Of a DNA stretch of 64,000 nucleotides, positions 15,677 to 24,238 are shown piece by piece. The position numbers were made by a program, and so were the translations under genes. The DNA lies in NCBI GenBank assembly GCA_963814905.1, contig CAWFEM010000011.1, positions 124,001-188,000 on the forward strand, read 5' to 3'. This DNA is from DASWJZ01 sp963814905. Lineage in GTDB: Bacteria > Pseudomonadota > Alphaproteobacteria > Rhizobiales > Afifellaceae. The notes beneath the pieces are model-generated. The model had not been told where the DNA came from. It saw nothing but the letters and a program-made list of their open reading frames with translations, and made no database searches. Numbering within the stretch: the first letter of the stretch is position 1; each line of letters begins with the position of its first letter.

Positions 15677-17245
15677 CTACTCCGCGGCCTCCTCGTAAGG
15701 CTCGGGTGGCGTCCATTTCAGCACCGGCTGGCGTGCCGCGCGCGTCTCGTCGAGGCGACGCCGCGGGGCGAAGCGCGGGGCTTCGGAGAAGCGCTCGCGC
15801 TTGCCCGCCTTCACCGCGAAGACGAGATCGCGCAGGGTCGCGACGAAGAGATCGAGGCTGGCGCGCGATTCCGATTCCGTCGGCTCGACCAGCATGGCGC
15901 CGTGGACGACGAGCGGGAAATAGACCGTCATCGGGTGGAAGCCCTCGTCGATCATCGCCTTGGCGAAGTCGAGCGTCGACACGCCGCTGTCTTTCAGGAA
16001 ACGGTCGTCGAAAAGCGCCTCGTGCATGGCCGGATGGTCGGGGAAGGAGACCGACATGATGTCCTTCAGCCCGGCGCGCACGTAATTGGCGTTCAGCACC
16101 GCGTCTTCGGAGGCCTGACGCATGCCGTCGGAGCCGTGCGAGAGCATCCACGCGAAGGCGCGCACGAACATGCCCATCTGACCGTGAAAGGCCGTCAGAC
16201 GGCCGAGCGGCTTCGCCTCACCCGCATCTGAGGCGTGCTCGACGAGCCGGAACTTCTGGCCGTCGCGCACCACATAGGGAAGCGGCGCGAAGGGCGCGAG
16301 CGCCTCGGAAAGCACCACAGGACCGGCGCCCGGTCCGCCGCCGCCATGCGGGGTGGAGAAGGTTTTGTGCAGGTTGATGTGCATGGCGTCGATGCCGAGT
16401 TCGCCCGGCTTTGCCTTGCCCATGATGGCGTTCAGGTTGGCGCCGTCGCAGTAGAAGAAGCCGCCGGCCTCGTGCACGGCTTCGGCGATCTCCGCCACCT
16501 GCGGCTCGAAAATGCCGCAGGTATTGGGATTGGTCAGCATCAGCGCGGCGACCTCGCCGGCATTCTCCGCGAGTTTCGCGCGCACATCCTCCGCCGCGAC
16601 CGTCCCGTCGGGGCGCGCCGGCACGGTGACCACCGAAAAGCCAAGGAGTGCCGCCGTCGCCGGGTTGGTGCCGTGCGCGGATTCCGGCACGAGCACCTTG
16701 CTGCGCGCGTCGCCGCGATCGGCAAGCGCCGCCTTGATCGCCATCATGCCGCAAAGCTCGCCATGCGCGCCGGCCTTGGGGCTCATGGCCACGGAGTGCA
16801 TTCCGGTGATTTCCAGAAGCCAGCGGCCGAGCTCGTGGATCAGCGCCAGCGCACCGGGCACGCTCGACGGCGGCTGCAGCGGGTGGATGTCGGCGAAGCC
16901 GGGGAGCCGCGCCACCTGCTCGTTCAGCCGCGGATTGTACTTCATCGTGCACGAGCCGAGCGGATAGATGCCCATGTCGATGGCGTAGTTCTTCTGAGAA
17001 AGGCGCACATAGTGGCGCATCCCCTCCGGCTCGGAGAGCGCCGGCAGATCGATCGGCGCCTTGCGGCGATGCTTGCCGAGGCGATTCCCGGTGGTCTCCG
17101 GCACGTCGACATCGACGCCGGAAATCTCCTTGCGGCCGATCTCGAAGAGGAGCGGCTCCTCGATGGCAAGCCCGCGGTTGCCGGTGAAGGTCTCGCGCTT
17201 CGCCTCTTTGGGCTCGGCGCGGGTCGGGCGGCCCTGGTCGTTCAT
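15677..17245 (-). CDS. gcvPB: Glycine dehydrogenase (decarboxylating) subunit 2
   Basis: The C-terminal half of the two-subunit glycine decarboxylase (P-protein), which releases CO2 from glycine and loads the aminomethyl group on the lipoyl arm of GcvH. The PLP lysine is Lys294 in NLHKTFSTPHGGGGPG, and this glycine-rich loop follows directly. GSCTMKYNPR at about 98-107 is another P-protein signature. At 522 residues it is typical of split P-proteins. It overlaps gcvPA by four bases (ATGA) and is the last gene of the riboswitch-led operon. Confidence 0.96.
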   Translation of the reverse strand: MNDQGRPTRAEPKEAKRETFTGNRGLAIEEPLLFEIGRKEISGVDVDVPETTGNRLGKHRRKAPIDLPALSEPEGMRHYVRLSQKNYAIDMGIYPLGSCTMKYNPRLNEQVARLPGFADIHPLQPPSSVPGALALIHELGRWLLEITGMHSVAMSPKAGAHGELCGMMAIKAALADRGDARSKVLVPESAHGTNPATAALLGFSVVTVPARPDGTVAAEDVRAKLAENAGEVAALMLTNPNTCGIFEPQVAEIAEAVHEAGGFFYCDGANLNAIMGKAKPGELGIDAMHINLHKTFSTPHGGGGPGAGPVVLSEALAPFAPLPYVVRDGQKFRLVEHASDAGEAKPLGRLTAFHGQMGMFVRAFAWMLSHGSDGMRQASEDAVLNANYVRAGLKDIMSVSFPDHPAMHEALFDDRFLKDSGVSTLDFAKAMIDEGFHPMTVYFPLVVHGAMLVEPTESESRASLDLFVATLRDLVFAVKAGKRERFSEAPRFAPRRRLDETRAARQPVLKWTPPEPYEEAAE

Positions 17246-18585
17246 TTCACCGCCTCCGCCAGCGCGATGCGGAACATCTCGATATCGGATTCCGTCGCCG
17301 TCTCCGTCGCCGCGACGAGGAGGAGGTCGTCGAGCCCGCGATCGGGAAGAAGCCGCGCCACCGGCAGGCCGGCCATGATGCCGGCCTTGGCAAGCACCTC
17401 CACGATCGGTGCGGCCGGCTTCGGCAGCTTCAGCGTGAACTCGTTGAAGAATGCCTCGTTCAGGACTTCCACACCCTCGATCTCTTGAAGGGCGTCGGCG
17501 AGCTGGCAGGCGCGGGCGTGGTTCGCCTCAGCGAGCTTCTTCAGCCCCGATTCGCCGAGAAGCGTCATGTGCGCGGTGAACGCGAGAGAGCAAAGCCCGG
17601 AATTGGTGCAGATGTTGGAGGTCGCCTTCTCGCGGCGGATATGCTGCTCGCGCGTGGAAAGCGTCAGCACGAAGCCGCGTTGACCTTCCGCGTCGACTGT
17701 CATGCCGGAGAGACGCCCCGGCATCTGGCGGATGTATTTCTGCTTGGTGGCGAAGAGCCCGACATAGGGCCCACCGAAATTGAGCCCGTTGCCGATCCCC
17801 TGACCCTCGCCGCAGACGATATCGGCGCCCTGCGCGCCGGGCGGCTCAAGAAGTCCGAGCGACACCACCTCCGTGAAGACGGCGATCAGGAGCGCGCCGT
17901 GCATATGCGCCTTCGCCGCGATCGAGCCGAGGTCGAAGAGCTGTCCGAAGAAGGAGGGCGACTGCACGACGACGCATGAGGTCTCGTCGTCGATTTGTCG
18001 GAGGATGTCTTCCGTGGCGCGCGGATCGGGGTCGAGCGCGACCACCTCGTCGCCGGCCATGTTCGACAGCGTCTCGACCACTTCGCGGTATTGCGGATGG
18101 AGACCGCCTGAGACGACCGCCTTCTTTCGCCGCGTCACGCGGTGCGCCATCAGCACCGCCTCGCCGGTCGCGGTGGAGCCGTCGTACATGGACGCGTTGG
18201 CCACCTCCATGCCGGTCAGGTTCGCGACCTGCGTCTGGAACTCGAAGAGATATTGCAGCGTGCCCTGCGCGATCTCCGGCTGGTAGGGCGTGTAGGAGGT
18301 GAGGAACTCGGAGCGCTGGATGATGTGGTCGACCGCCGCCGGCACGTGGTGGCGGTAGGCGCCGGCGCCGACGAAGAACGGCCCTTCGCCGGCGGCGCGG
18401 TTCATGCCGGCGAGCGCGCGCATCAGGCGCGACACCTCCAGCTCGCTGCGATGCTTCGGAAGGTTGAGCGGCTCCGAAAGCCGTTTCTCCGCCGGGATGT
18501 CGGAGAAGAGATCGTCGATCGATCCGACGCCGATCGCGGCGAGCATGTCGGCGCGGTCCTGGTCCGTATGGGGCAGATAGCGCAT
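17242..18585 (-). CDS. gcvPA: Glycine dehydrogenase (decarboxylating) subunit 1
   Basis: The N-terminal half of the split P-protein, needed with GcvPB for activity. Family features include MRYLPHTDQDRADML at the start, the FVGAGAYRHHVPAAVD segment and YTPYQPEIAQGTLQ. I start it at the ATG at 18585: this removes an overlap with the GNAT gene, leaving a four-base gap, matches the conserved N-terminus, and a GGAGGT stands upstream. The ATG at 18624 would add 13 residues not seen in the family. The 447-residue length is normal. Confidence 0.95.
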   Translation of the reverse strand: MRYLPHTDQDRADMLAAIGVGSIDDLFSDIPAEKRLSEPLNLPKHRSELEVSRLMRALAGMNRAAGEGPFFVGAGAYRHHVPAAVDHIIQRSEFLTSYTPYQPEIAQGTLQYLFEFQTQVANLTGMEVANASMYDGSTATGEAVLMAHRVTRRKKAVVSGGLHPQYREVVETLSNMAGDEVVALDPDPRATEDILRQIDDETSCVVVQSPSFFGQLFDLGSIAAKAHMHGALLIAVFTEVVSLGLLEPPGAQGADIVCGEGQGIGNGLNFGGPYVGLFATKQKYIRQMPGRLSGMTVDAEGQRGFVLTLSTREQHIRREKATSNICTNSGLCSLAFTAHMTLLGESGLKKLAEANHARACQLADALQEIEGVEVLNEAFFNEFTLKLPKPAAPIVEVLAKAGIMAGLPVARLLPDRGLDDLLLVAATETATESDIEMFRIALAEAVK

Positions 18586-18589
18586 GGTC

Positions 18590-19066
18590 TCAGGCAGACC
18601 TCCGGTCTTGGGCGTCGCTTGCAAGCCGCTTTTCCATGTCGACGCGAATCCAGCCGGGCCGCTTGGGATTGGGCCGGCGGCCGGTCTCTTCGAAGCCGAA
18701 AGCGCGGTAGATCGCGATGTTCCGCGTCATTCGCGCATTCGTGTAGAGCGACAGCGTTGCGTGTCCGCGCCTACGCGCTTCCTCCTCCGCGAAGCGGAGA
18801 AGCTGCCGACCGAGGCCTTCGCCTTGGCGCTCGGGTGCAACCGCGACGCTGAAGATCGTCAAGTCGTCGGGCCCGTCCTCCAGGACGATCAGCCCGGCAG
18901 GCGCATCCCCGCCTTCCAGAAGCCATACCTCGCCCGCCTTGACGCGCGGCGCATAATCTTCCGTCACCGGGATCGGTGGCGCGCCGAAAGCTTCCGTGTG
19001 CGGCGCGTAGGCGCGCACCGTCAGCTCGGCCACGGCGTCGAGATCGTCGTTCGTGGCGAGACGCAT
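18590..19066 (-). CDS. GNAT family N-acetyltransferase inside the gcv operon
   Basis: A 158-residue GNAT enzyme. The acetyl-CoA site reads VAVAPERQGEGLGRQLLRFAE, shown here as overlapping motifs VAPERQGEGLG and LLRFAEEEA. YTNARMTRNIAIYRAFGFEE is the motif B region common in amino-acid or amine acetyltransferases. The start is ATG 19066; a GTG two codons earlier (19072) overlaps the osmC stop as GTGA and is also plausible. It lies between osmC and gcvPA with almost no spacing, so it must share the glycine-controlled transcript. The substrate is unknown; a link to glycine or one-carbon metabolism is only suggested by position. Confidence 0.87.
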   Translation of the reverse strand: MRLATNDDLDAVAELTVRAYAPHTEAFGAPPIPVTEDYAPRVKAGEVWLLEGGDAPAGLIVLEDGPDDLTIFSVAVAPERQGEGLGRQLLRFAEEEARRRGHATLSLYTNARMTRNIAIYRAFGFEETGRRPNPKRPGWIRVDMEKRLASDAQDRRSA

Positions 19067-19068
19067 TC

Positions 19069-19533
19069 TCACGACCGCATCTCGATCGTGATCTTCGTCG
19101 TGACGGAATTGGCGATGTAACAGATCTCGTGCGCCTGGTGATGCAGGTGATCGAGCTTCGCCTGGTCCGGCGGCTCGCCGCCGAAGACGATCTTCGGCCT
19201 GAGCGTTACCTTGGTCACCGCCTTCTTCTTCGGCGCGATCTCCTCCATGACGCCGACCGCCTCGTCCTCGTAGGATTCGACGATCAGCCCGGCATGGCGC
19301 GCGAGATCGATGAAGGTGAGCATGTGGCAGCTCGAAAGCGCGGCGACGAATGCCTCTTCCGGATCGACCGCGTCCTCGCGCACGAATTGCGGCGGCACCA
19401 CGCCCGGCGAGGCGGAAGCGGGAACCGTAAGGCCGCCGTCGAAGCGCCATTCGTGCGCGCGTGTGTAGCGGCCTCTGGCGAAGTCGTCGCCGACTTGCTT
19501 CCAGACGATGGTGGCGCGGTAATCGTGGGCCAT
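19069..19533 (-). CDS. OsmC family peroxidase-like protein
   Basis: A 154-residue OsmC/Ohr-fold protein. OsmC and Ohr proteins reduce organic hydroperoxides with two cysteines. Here Cys69 lies in ALSSCHMLTF and Cys138 in HEICYIANS, the expected pair. The sequence fits the OsmC-like branch more than Ohr. It is placed directly after gcvH (10 bases) and overlaps or abuts the GNAT gene, so it is embedded in the glycine cleavage operon. Since GcvH carries a dihydrolipoyl group, a lipoyl-dithiol reductant is conceivable, as known for Ohr; this is inference from context. Confidence 0.9.
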   Translation of the reverse strand: MAHDYRATIVWKQVGDDFARGRYTRAHEWRFDGGLTVPASASPGVVPPQFVREDAVDPEEAFVAALSSCHMLTFIDLARHAGLIVESYEDEAVGVMEEIAPKKKAVTKVTLRPKIVFGGEPPDQAKLDHLHHQAHEICYIANSVTTKITIEMRS

Positions 19534-19543
19534 GAGCTGAGCC

Positions 19544-19918
19544 TCAGAGCGTTGCGATGAAGTCGCGGTAGCCCGCTTCGTCGAAGAGTCCTTCGACTTC
19601 GCTTGCGTCGGCGAGCTTTATCTTCATGAACCAGCCGGCATCTTCCGGCGCCTGATTGACGGCGCCGGGCTCGTCGGCGAGAGCGGCGTTCGTCTCCGTA
19701 ACCTCGCCGGAGACCGGAGCGTAGACGTCGCTTGCCGCCTTGACCGATTCCACGACCGCGGCGCCTTCGCCCTTCTTCACGCTGCGTCCGACTTCCGGCA
19801 GCTCAACGAAGACCACGTCGCCGAGCTGCTCGGCGGCGTATCCGGTGATGCCGATGGTGGCGGTGTCGCCGTCCACCCGTATCCATTCGTGGTCCTTGGT
19901 GTAGCGCGTATCTGACAT
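19544..19918 (-). CDS. gcvH: Glycine cleavage system H protein
   Basis: The lipoyl carrier of the glycine cleavage system. It shuttles the aminomethyl group from the P-protein to GcvT and the L-protein. The lipoylated residue is Lys60 in VESVKAASDVYAP, and the N-terminus YTKDHEWIRVDG is the family opening. Length 124 residues, normal. It sits 13 bases after gcvT and is followed by osmC rather than directly by gcvP, which is the common order elsewhere. Confidence 0.97.
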   Translation of the reverse strand: MSDTRYTKDHEWIRVDGDTATIGITGYAAEQLGDVVFVELPEVGRSVKKGEGAAVVESVKAASDVYAPVSGEVTETNAALADEPGAVNQAPEDAGWFMKIKLADASEVEGLFDEAGYRDFIATL

Positions 19919-19931
19919 CGCTCTTCAGTCC

Positions 19932-21068
19932 TCAGCTCTTCGTTCGGAAATAGCGGTGCGGCACGAAGGGAAGGGCGGCTATCTCGGCCGCCTCGTCGCC
20001 GCGTCTGCCGCGTGTTGCAAGCTTCGTGCCCGGCTCGGCGAATTTGGGCGCGACGTAGCCCATCGCGACGGGGGCGTTCACCGTGCCGCCGAAGCCGCCC
20101 GACGTGACCAGGCCGACCACTTCGCCTTCGACGACGACCTCCGCCCCCTCGCGGACGGGCGCACGGCCCGCCGGGCGGATTCCGACGCGCTTGCGGGAAG
20201 GGCCGTCGGCGAGCTCCTTCAATATGCGCTCAGCACCCGGGAAGCCGCCCTCGGCACGCCGCCGCTTGGAAATGGCGAAGCCGAGATCGGCCTCCACCGG
20301 CGAAATGGTTTCGTCGAGGTCGTGGCCATAGAGCGGCAGGCCGGCTTCGAGGCGCAGCGAGTCGCGCGCGCCAAGCCCGATCGGCTTCACCTCCGGCTCA
20401 GCGAGAAGCGCACGTGCCAGGTTTTCAGCATCCCCCACCGGAACGGAGATTTCGAACCCGTCTTCACCCGTGTAGCCGGAGCGCGAGATATGGCAGTCGA
20501 TGCCGTCGAATTCGCTGCTCGTCGTGCCCATGAAGGTCAGTGCCGCCGCCTTCCGGCAGTGCCGCGCCATCACAGCCGCTGCTTCCGGCCCCTGCAGCGC
20601 GAGGAGCGCGCGGTCGTTGGCGGTTTGCAGCGTCACGTCGTCCGGCAGGCGGGCAGAGAAATAGTCGTCGTCGAACTCCTTGCGGCCGGCATTGAAAACC
20701 AGGCCGATCGCGCCATCGTCGTTCTCGGAGCCCGGCCGCGTGACCATCAGGTCGTCGATGATACCGCCGCTGTCGTTGAGGAGCAGGGTGTAGCGCATGC
20801 GCCCGGGGCCGAGCGCCGCGAAGTCGCCGGGCGTGAGCCGTTCAAGCGCGGCTGAGGTCGTCTCGTGGTCCGGCCCGATGAGGAAGCGCTGTCCCATATG
20901 CGAGACGTCGAAGAGGCCAGCATGCTCGCGCGTCCAGCGATGCTCGGCGAGGATGCCCTCATATTGGACGGGCATGGAATAGCCGGCGAACGGCACCATG
21001 CGGGCGCCGATCTCCAGGTGGAGATCGTGAAGCGCCGTGCGGCTGAGGGCTTCGTTACCTGCTGTCAT
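19932..21068 (-). CDS. gcvT: Aminomethyltransferase (glycine cleavage T protein)
   Basis: Transfers the methylene group from lipoyl-GcvH to tetrahydrofolate, releasing ammonia. Family features are MVPFAGYSMPVQY near the N-terminus, FDVSHMGQ, the YTGEDGFEISVP segment with the folate-site Asp, and LRLEAGLPLYGHDL. The 378 residues are standard. It is the first gene of the operon gcvT-gcvH-osmC-GNAT-gcvPA-gcvPB, and the tandem glycine riboswitch ends about 52 bases upstream of its ATG. Confidence 0.97.
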   Translation of the reverse strand: MTAGNEALSRTALHDLHLEIGARMVPFAGYSMPVQYEGILAEHRWTREHAGLFDVSHMGQRFLIGPDHETTSAALERLTPGDFAALGPGRMRYTLLLNDSGGIIDDLMVTRPGSENDDGAIGLVFNAGRKEFDDDYFSARLPDDVTLQTANDRALLALQGPEAAAVMARHCRKAAALTFMGTTSSEFDGIDCHISRSGYTGEDGFEISVPVGDAENLARALLAEPEVKPIGLGARDSLRLEAGLPLYGHDLDETISPVEADLGFAISKRRRAEGGFPGAERILKELADGPSRKRVGIRPAGRAPVREGAEVVVEGEVVGLVTSGGFGGTVNAPVAMGYVAPKFAEPGTKLATRGRRGDEAAEIAALPFVPHRYFRTKS

Positions 21069-21120
21069 CTCGTCCTGCGCCAGAGCGTTGCACGAGGGCG
21101 CGTGTCAGACGCCCATCCGT

Positions 21121-21308
21121 GCCCCCTCTGTCACGCGGACCTGAGAGATTCCCGGCTTTCGCCGGTTACTCCTTCGGTGGGCAACCGGGTCTTTCGGCCC
21201 GGCGGCCTCTTTCCAGAGCGTCGCTCGCACTTGCGCGGTCCACTCGCCTGAGAGTTTCCGGGGCGGTTGCTCCTTCGGCGCCCGGCCGTCGATGACCGGG
21301 TCTCTCCC
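21121..21308 (-). promoter_or_regulatory. Tandem glycine riboswitch (gcvT element, two aptamers)
   Basis: Read on the minus strand, two aptamers follow one another. The first (about 21308-21210) has GCCGAAGGAGCAA at 21279-21267, then AACTCTCAGGCG and a closing CTCTGGAAAG. The second (about 21200-21121) has CACCGAAGGAGTAA at 21179-21166, then ATCTCTCAGGT and a closing GACAGAGGGG. These are the conserved cores of the glycine riboswitch, which usually turns gcv genes on when glycine is abundant. The expression platform would be the 52 bases before gcvT; I did not resolve whether it acts on transcription or translation. Confidence 0.95.
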
Positions 21309-21404
21309 GCGCGGCGTCTTACGAACGCGGATCGCGACATGATCCGCGAGGCGGAGTCTTGGGCGCAATCGCGCGTCGCGTCAACCGCGCGGCCGCTCCG
21401 GGCG

Positions 21405-22172
21405 CTATTGGGTGAGGATAAACCCGCCGCCGCTCGGCACCGGCAACTCGTTCGGCGTCTTCTTCTGCGGCTGGGGCTTCGACGGAGGCGGAGGCGCCGC
21501 CGCGGGCGCCGGTTCGGCGATTGGCGGCTCCTCCACGACGGAAGCGACCGCCGGAGCGACCGGCTTGAACGGGTCCCAGTCCTCGACGCCGAACCCGAGA
21601 TAGATCACGTAGTTGCGCCTGTCTCCAGGCGAGGGCACCGTGATCTCCTTCACCTGGGTGAAGACGGCGGAGCCGCGCGCCGGGATATCCACGGATGTCG
21701 TGAAGCGCTCGGTGGCGAGCGCCGCTTCCTTGTACCTGGCGACGACGATCTTGATCGGGATCGTGACGGTATCACCCTTGCCCTTCGGGCCGGCGACGGT
21801 GCGCCCGAAGATGCCGACCTTGATCGTCACGTTGCCTGCCGTGTCGTAGAGGCATTCGCGCGCTGTCTTGCCGATCGAGGCTTGCCAGATCACGTAGTTC
21901 TGGTCGCCCTGGTGGCCGCGCTCGTAGGTGCGGATGAGTTGCGCCCCGTCGAAGATGCGAAGCTCGGGACAATAATCCGGACCGATATAGCGGCGCGGGT
22001 CGACCTGGCCGGCGACGCTCGCGGTCTCTTTCGGCTTCGGCCCTTTGGCCCCGGGGCGGATATGATTGATGACCGAACACGCGCCAAGCGTCGATACGGC
22101 GAAGAGTCCGATCGCGATAATTGAGGCCGCGGCAAGCGGGGCCCGACGGAATGGCCGCATCGAAAGAGACAT
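21405..22172 (-). CDS. Probable outer-membrane or envelope lipoprotein
   Basis: An uncharacterised lipoprotein of about 255 residues. It has an N-terminal basic stretch (RPFRR), a hydrophobic core and a lipobox LGAC with Cys32. The middle (about 60-190) is a compact domain with two cysteines (DYCPEL, RECLYD) and no family I recognise with certainty. The tail (about 205-245) is rich in Pro and Ala with several Pro runs, a likely periplasmic spacer, and ends GGGFILTQ. Two starts are possible: ATG 22172, where GGGAGG directly abuts the codon, or ATG 22160, with GGAGG twelve bases away. Divergent from ccrM. Confidence 0.78.
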   Translation of the reverse strand: MSLSMRPFRRAPLAAASIIAIGLFAVSTLGACSVINHIRPGAKGPKPKETASVAGQVDPRRYIGPDYCPELRIFDGAQLIRTYERGHQGDQNYVIWQASIGKTARECLYDTAGNVTIKVGIFGRTVAGPKGKGDTVTIPIKIVVARYKEAALATERFTTSVDIPARGSAVFTQVKEITVPSPGDRRNYVIYLGFGVEDWDPFKPVAPAVASVVEEPPIAEPAPAAAPPPPSKPQPQKKTPNELPVPSGGGFILTQ

Positions 22173-22332
22173 CCTCCCACACCCGATCCCATGCCTATAA
22201 CAGCCGGGGTGAGCGATTTTAAGGGCCGCCGGAGCCGAAACGCCAGGATTTAACCCCGTCTTCACCACGTTCCTCAACCGCGACTTCACCCTGTTCGGCC
22301 ACGTTTTCCACTGTGTTGTGTGGAGTTGCGTG

Positions 22333-23454
22333 ATGGGTGTGCGGGTAGCGCGGGAAAGAGCGGCGGCTCTCAAGCACGATGTGATCCTGGTCGGCGATTG
22401 TCTGGCGGAGCTTGCCAGGCTCCCTTCGAAGAGCATCGATCTGGTCTTCGCAGACCCGCCTTACAATCTGCAGCTTTCCGGCGAATTGCACCGGCCGGAC
22501 CAGTCGCGCGTCGACGGCGTGGACGATGCCTGGGACCGCTTCGCCGACTTCGCCACCTATGACGCGTTCACCCGCGCCTGGCTCGGGGAATGCCGCCGCA
22601 TCCTGAAGCCAACCGGCGCGCTGTGGGTGATCGGCTCCTATCACAACATCTTCCGCGTCGGCGCGACGCTGCAGGACCTCGGCTTCTGGATCCTGAACGA
22701 CGTCGTCTGGCGCAAGACCAACCCGATGCCGAATTTCCGCGGCCGTCGCTTCGCCAACGCGCACGAGACGCTGATCTGGGCGGCGCCGGCGGCAGAGGCC
22801 AAGGCCTACACCTTCAACTACGATGCGCTGAAGGTCTTCAACGACGATCTACAGATGCGCTCCGACTGGTTCCTGCCGATCTGCACCGGCGAGGAGCGGC
22901 TGAAGGACGCGAACGGCGACAAGGTGCATCCGACGCAGAAGCCGGAGGCGCTGCTCTATCGCGTGCTGCTCGCGAGCACGAAACCGGGCGACGTGGTGCT
23001 CGATCCCTTCTTCGGCACCGGCACGACCGGCGCGGTCGCAAAGAAGCTCGGCCGGCATTTCATCGGAATCGAGCGCGAGACCGCCTATGCCGACGCCGCG
23101 CGGAAAAGGATCGACGCGACGGAGCGCACCACCGGCGCAGTCCTCAAGGTGTTTGAAGGAAAACGCGCGGAGCCGCGCGTTCCGTTCGGCGCGCTGATCG
23201 AAGCGGGCCTCGTCGCGGCCGGCGACGTCTTGACCGATTCCCGCCGCCGCTTCGCCGCCACCGTGCGCGCCGACGCCTCGCTTCTCTGCGAGACCGGCGG
23301 CCGGCAGCATGTGGGCTCCATCCACCGCGTCGGCGCGGCGGTGCAGGGGCTTGAAGCCTGCAACGGCTGGACCTTCTGGCATCGGGAGCAGAGCGGCGCG
23401 CTGCAGCCGATCGACGCGCTCAGGACGGAAATTCGGGAGCGGATGGCCGTGTGA
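22333..23454 (+). CDS. ccrM: Cell-cycle-regulated DNA adenine methyltransferase CcrM (GANTC)
   Basis: CcrM methylates adenine in GANTC after replication and is part of alphaproteobacterial cell-cycle control. The beta-class order is present: catalytic motif IV DPPYNLQL at about 41-48 first, then the SAM-binding DPFFGTGTTG near residue 225. The C-terminal CcrM domain (about 275-373, including GSIHRVGAAVQGLEACNGW) is the non-specific DNA-binding extension that separates CcrM from ordinary restriction methylases. I start it at ATG 22333, with GGAG eight bases upstream; a GTG at 22318 is less likely. No restriction partner is nearby. Confidence 0.96.
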   Translation: MGVRVARERAAALKHDVILVGDCLAELARLPSKSIDLVFADPPYNLQLSGELHRPDQSRVDGVDDAWDRFADFATYDAFTRAWLGECRRILKPTGALWVIGSYHNIFRVGATLQDLGFWILNDVVWRKTNPMPNFRGRRFANAHETLIWAAPAAEAKAYTFNYDALKVFNDDLQMRSDWFLPICTGEERLKDANGDKVHPTQKPEALLYRVLLASTKPGDVVLDPFFGTGTTGAVAKKLGRHFIGIERETAYADAARKRIDATERTTGAVLKVFEGKRAEPRVPFGALIEAGLVAAGDVLTDSRRRFAATVRADASLLCETGGRQHVGSIHRVGAAVQGLEACNGWTFWHREQSGALQPIDALRTEIRERMAV

Positions 23455-23477
23455 CGTAGCGCTGGAAGCGCGCTGCG

Positions 23478-23606
23478 TGCTTCGAGACGCCGTCCTTCGA
23501 CAGGCTCAGGACGGCTCCTCAGCATGAGGATGGTGGGGGACGCCATCCTCCTGGGGCCTCATCCTGAGGTGCCGGCGCGAAGCGACGGCCTCGAAGGACG
23601 CGTACC
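23478..23606. repeat. Dispersed inverted repeat, family C
   Basis: A stretch with two imperfect halves: TTCGAGACGCCGTCCTTCGA with CTCAGCATGAGGATG on the left, and CCTCATCCTGAGGTGC with GACGGCCTCGAAGGACG on the right. The halves are mostly inverted copies, and CTCATCCTGAG is itself a small palindrome. Elements of this sequence are very common between genes in Rhizobiales. It lies between the convergent ccrM and HAD genes, so it may end both transcripts. I saw no second full copy in this window. Confidence 0.8.
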
Positions 23607-23618
23607 CGATGTGCAATC

Positions 23619-24230
23619 TCAAATCGTCACACCGTACCTTTCCAGGTCCGCGCGCATCTTCTCCGCGCTCGTGAAAAGCTCCGCATTCCACCCTGCGGCG
23701 CGCGCCGCTTCCACGTTGGCGGGAGAATCGTCGAAGAACAGCGTCGCTTCCGGCTGAAGATCGAACGCCTTGGCGTGATGCGCGTAGATCGCCGGGTCGG
23801 GCTTGATTAGGCCGATATCGCCGGAGACGGTCACGCCGCGACCCTCCTTCAGGATGGGGAAGCGCTGCTGCGCTTCGCGGAACGTGTCGGGCGCGAAATT
23901 GGTGAGCAGCGTCACATCGTGGCCGCGCCCAAGCAGCGCGCGAAAGACCGCGACGCTTTCGGGATATTCATGCGACACCATCAGGTGCCAGTTCTTGCGG
24001 AAAGCGCGGATCAGGTCCGCCTTGTCGGGATGGCGGGCGATCGCCTCCGCCTCCGCGTCCGTCCAGCTTCGGCCGCGGTCCTGCTCAATGTTCCATGCGT
24101 TCGAGCAGACGTCGGTCAGGAACGCCGTGCGCGCGCTGGCGTCGGGGATCAGCGCGAAATAACCCTGATGCGGGTCGTAGTGGACAAGCACGCGTCCGAC
24201 GTCGAGGACGATGTGATGGATATCGCTCAC
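23619..24230 (-). CDS. HAD family hydrolase (YihX / epoxide-hydrolase N-domain type)
   Basis: A 203-residue HAD hydrolase. Motif I reads VLDVGRVL, where the second Asp is replaced by Gly, as in the YihX/soluble epoxide hydrolase N-terminal phosphatase group. LLTNFAPDTF is the threonine-containing motif II, GLIKPDPAIY has the motif III lysine, and FFDDSPANVEAA is motif IV. Start is the GTG at 24230, supported by AGGA six bases upstream. It follows mutY by eight bases, so they are probably co-transcribed. The substrate is unknown (sugar phosphate likely). Confidence 0.88.
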   Translation of the reverse strand: MSDIHHIVLDVGRVLVHYDPHQGYFALIPDASARTAFLTDVCSNAWNIEQDRGRSWTDAEAEAIARHPDKADLIRAFRKNWHLMVSHEYPESVAVFRALLGRGHDVTLLTNFAPDTFREAQQRFPILKEGRGVTVSGDIGLIKPDPAIYAHHAKAFDLQPEATLFFDDSPANVEAARAAGWNAELFTSAEKMRADLERYGVTI

Positions 24231-24238
24231 GCTCTTTC

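Noticed and set aside
22200..22332. CtrA box upstream of ccrM
   Set aside because: TTAAG and TTTAACC occur, but their spacing does not fit TTAA-N7-TTAA.
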